From: Cerasibacillus terrae
GTDB lineage: Bacteria; Bacillota; Bacilli; Bacillales; Amphibacillaceae
Direction: 5' to 3'
DNA: 64,000 bases
Assembly: GCF_008039555.1 (NCBI RefSeq)
Contig: NZ_VDUW01000001.1
Location: 372,001-436,000 of the forward strand
The notes beneath the pieces were generated by a model. The model saw only the letters and a program-made list of their open reading frames with translations. It searched no databases and was not told where the DNA came from. Shown here piece by piece: positions 63,248 to 64,000 of the stretch. Position 1 is the stretch's first letter. Every line of letters starts with the position of its first letter. The translations under genes and the position numbers were made by a program.

Positions 63248-64000
63248 TTACTCACCAGCTTGTTCATTTACAGAAGTAATAAACTCAGCTAATTGTTGCA
63301 ATTCTTCATCTGTTCCTTGGAAAACATCGGCCGGCATATCACCAATACCATTAACAGAAATGTCAGCAATTTCCTCTGTTGTATGTTCTATTCCAATTAA
63401 TGGTGGTCCGGCAGCTCCATTTGTCAAATCATCTCCATGACAAGACATACAGCTGTTTTCATAAACTGCATAACCTGGATCAGATGTATCGATTTCTACT
63501 TCTGATGCAGGAATAGGTTTATTTGCCTCTGCACGAGCTTCCCAGTCTACAGCACCTGCAGAGTCATATGTTAACCAAATAGTAGCAACTAAAGCTAATA
63601 ACATTAAGCTAGTAGCAATTGGGCGTTTATTTGGTCTTCTCTCAGGTCCATTATCTAGGAATGGCGCTAATAAAAGTGCTCCAAATGCAAGCCCCGGAAT
63701 GACGATGACACCGAGTAAAATAAAGTCTTGACTCGCATATTTGTACTTCAATAATTCATATAAGAATAAAAAGTACCAGTCTGGTAATGGTATATAACCT
63801 GCAGTAGTTGGGTCAGCCATACCTTCTAATGGTGATGGATGTGTTAATACCAACGTGAGAAAACCTACTAGAAACACAGAGCCAGCTAACCATTCTTTTA
63901 ATAAAAAGTTTGGCCAAAATGCTTCCGTTCTACCAGGATATTCAGAATAGTCTTTCGGAACGGTTGATGTACTTTCGGCGTTTATACGTGAATCGCCGAC
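63248..64000 (-). CDS. qcrC: Menaquinol-cytochrome c reductase cytochrome b/c subunit QcrC (partial)
   Basis: The 3' part (251 codons) of the cytochrome b/c subunit of the bc complex. The frame stays open to the window edge with VGDSRINAES before PKDYSEYPGRTEAFWPN, so only about 10 residues of the start are missing. Three membrane helices form the second half of cytochrome b (PLPDWYFLFLYELLKY has the PEWY-like PDWY), then a cytochrome c domain with CMSCH and the Met ligand in GDMPADVF. It passes electrons from menaquinol to cytochrome c oxidases. Confidence 0.95.
   Translation of the reverse strand, partial: VGDSRINAESTSTVPKDYSEYPGRTEAFWPNFLLKEWLAGSVFLVGFLTLVLTHPSPLEGMADPTTAGYIPLPDWYFLFLYELLKYKYASQDFILLGVIVIPGLAFGALLLAPFLDNGPERRPNKRPIATSLMLLALVATIWLTYDSAGAVDWEARAEANKPIPASEVEIDTSDPGYAVYENSCMSCHGDDLTNGAAGPPLIGIEHTTEEIADISVNGIGDMPADVFQGTDEELQQLAEFITSVNEQAGE

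Overview
The window is a 64 kb stretch of a low-GC Gram-positive chromosome. Gene content, strong AGGAGG-type ribosome binding sites, SigA- and SigD-type promoters, T-run terminators, the bacillithiol gene bshA, cheV, gpsB, recU/ponA and the dynA-to-qcrC gene order point to Bacillaceae. An Oceanobacillus/Virgibacillus/Gracilibacillus-like genus is likely; that placement is inferred from gene order and AT bias only. The order dynA-ypcP ... msrAB-yozE-tat-dfrA-thyA-ypgQ-csp-bpsBA ... ypsC-rnpB-gpsB ... yppE-yppC-recU-ponA-nth-dnaD-asnS-aspB-ypmB-dinG-birA-cca-bshA-mgsA-dapB-ypjD-ypjA-qcrC is largely the Bacillus subtilis order, with insertions and losses.

Layout. 1-1475: 3' part of parC. 1708-7502: a TetR regulator and an acyl-CoA dehydrogenase / biotin carboxylase / biotin carrier / enoyl-CoA hydratase / carboxyltransferase operon resembling the yng leucine-degradation cluster, with a near-perfect cre-like site and a TetR-type palindrome in front. 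7607-12738: flavin reductase, the double-GTPase dynamin DynA, and the exonuclease YpcP. 12839-15619: an accessory pocket with a CstR-type persulfide sensor, a tyrosine recombinase and a divergent protein with two HTH domains and a ribbon-helix-helix tail, the last two separated by about 280 bp of extremely AT-rich DNA. 15723-16631: cheV with a clear SigD promoter. 17145-26281: a respiratory island (Rieske-FAD oxidoreductase, hemerythrin-like protein, narGHJI, 7Fe ferredoxin). 26413-35516: msrAB, small conserved genes, tatA-tatA-tatC, mobA-dfrA-thyA, an NlpC/P60 hydrolase, ypgQ and fhs. 35781-40227: cold-shock gene, type III polyketide synthase pair bpsAB, and a ba3-type oxidase with a 45-residue subunit IIa. 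40259-49131: ypsC, the RNase P RNA gene, gpsB, a palindromic intergenic repeat, cdd, yppE, yppC, recU-ponA, nth. 49135-64000: dnaD, asnS, aspB, a frameshifted ypmB, dinG, birA, cca, bshA, mgsA, dapB, ypjD, a zinc metallopeptidase, a miniature YpjB-like protein, ypjA and the 3' part of qcrC.

Links between genes. MobA makes the guanylylated molybdenum cofactor that NarG needs. Tat genes and the quinol-cytochrome c and ba3 oxidase genes complete a switchable aerobic/nitrate respiratory chain. BirA would biotinylate the small carrier in the carboxylase operon. dfrA, thyA and fhs form the folate/one-carbon group.

Most notable: (i) the recombinase / HTH-HTH-RHH pair around AT-rich DNA, which I cannot assign to a described system; (ii) two diverged copies of a structured intergenic repeat (53211-53375 on +, 61388-61530 on -); (iii) a palindromic element of about 210 bp between gpsB and cdd; (iv) a frame break in ypmB exactly at an A AAA AAG slippery heptamer; (v) an orphan CstR whose operator overlaps its own promoter.
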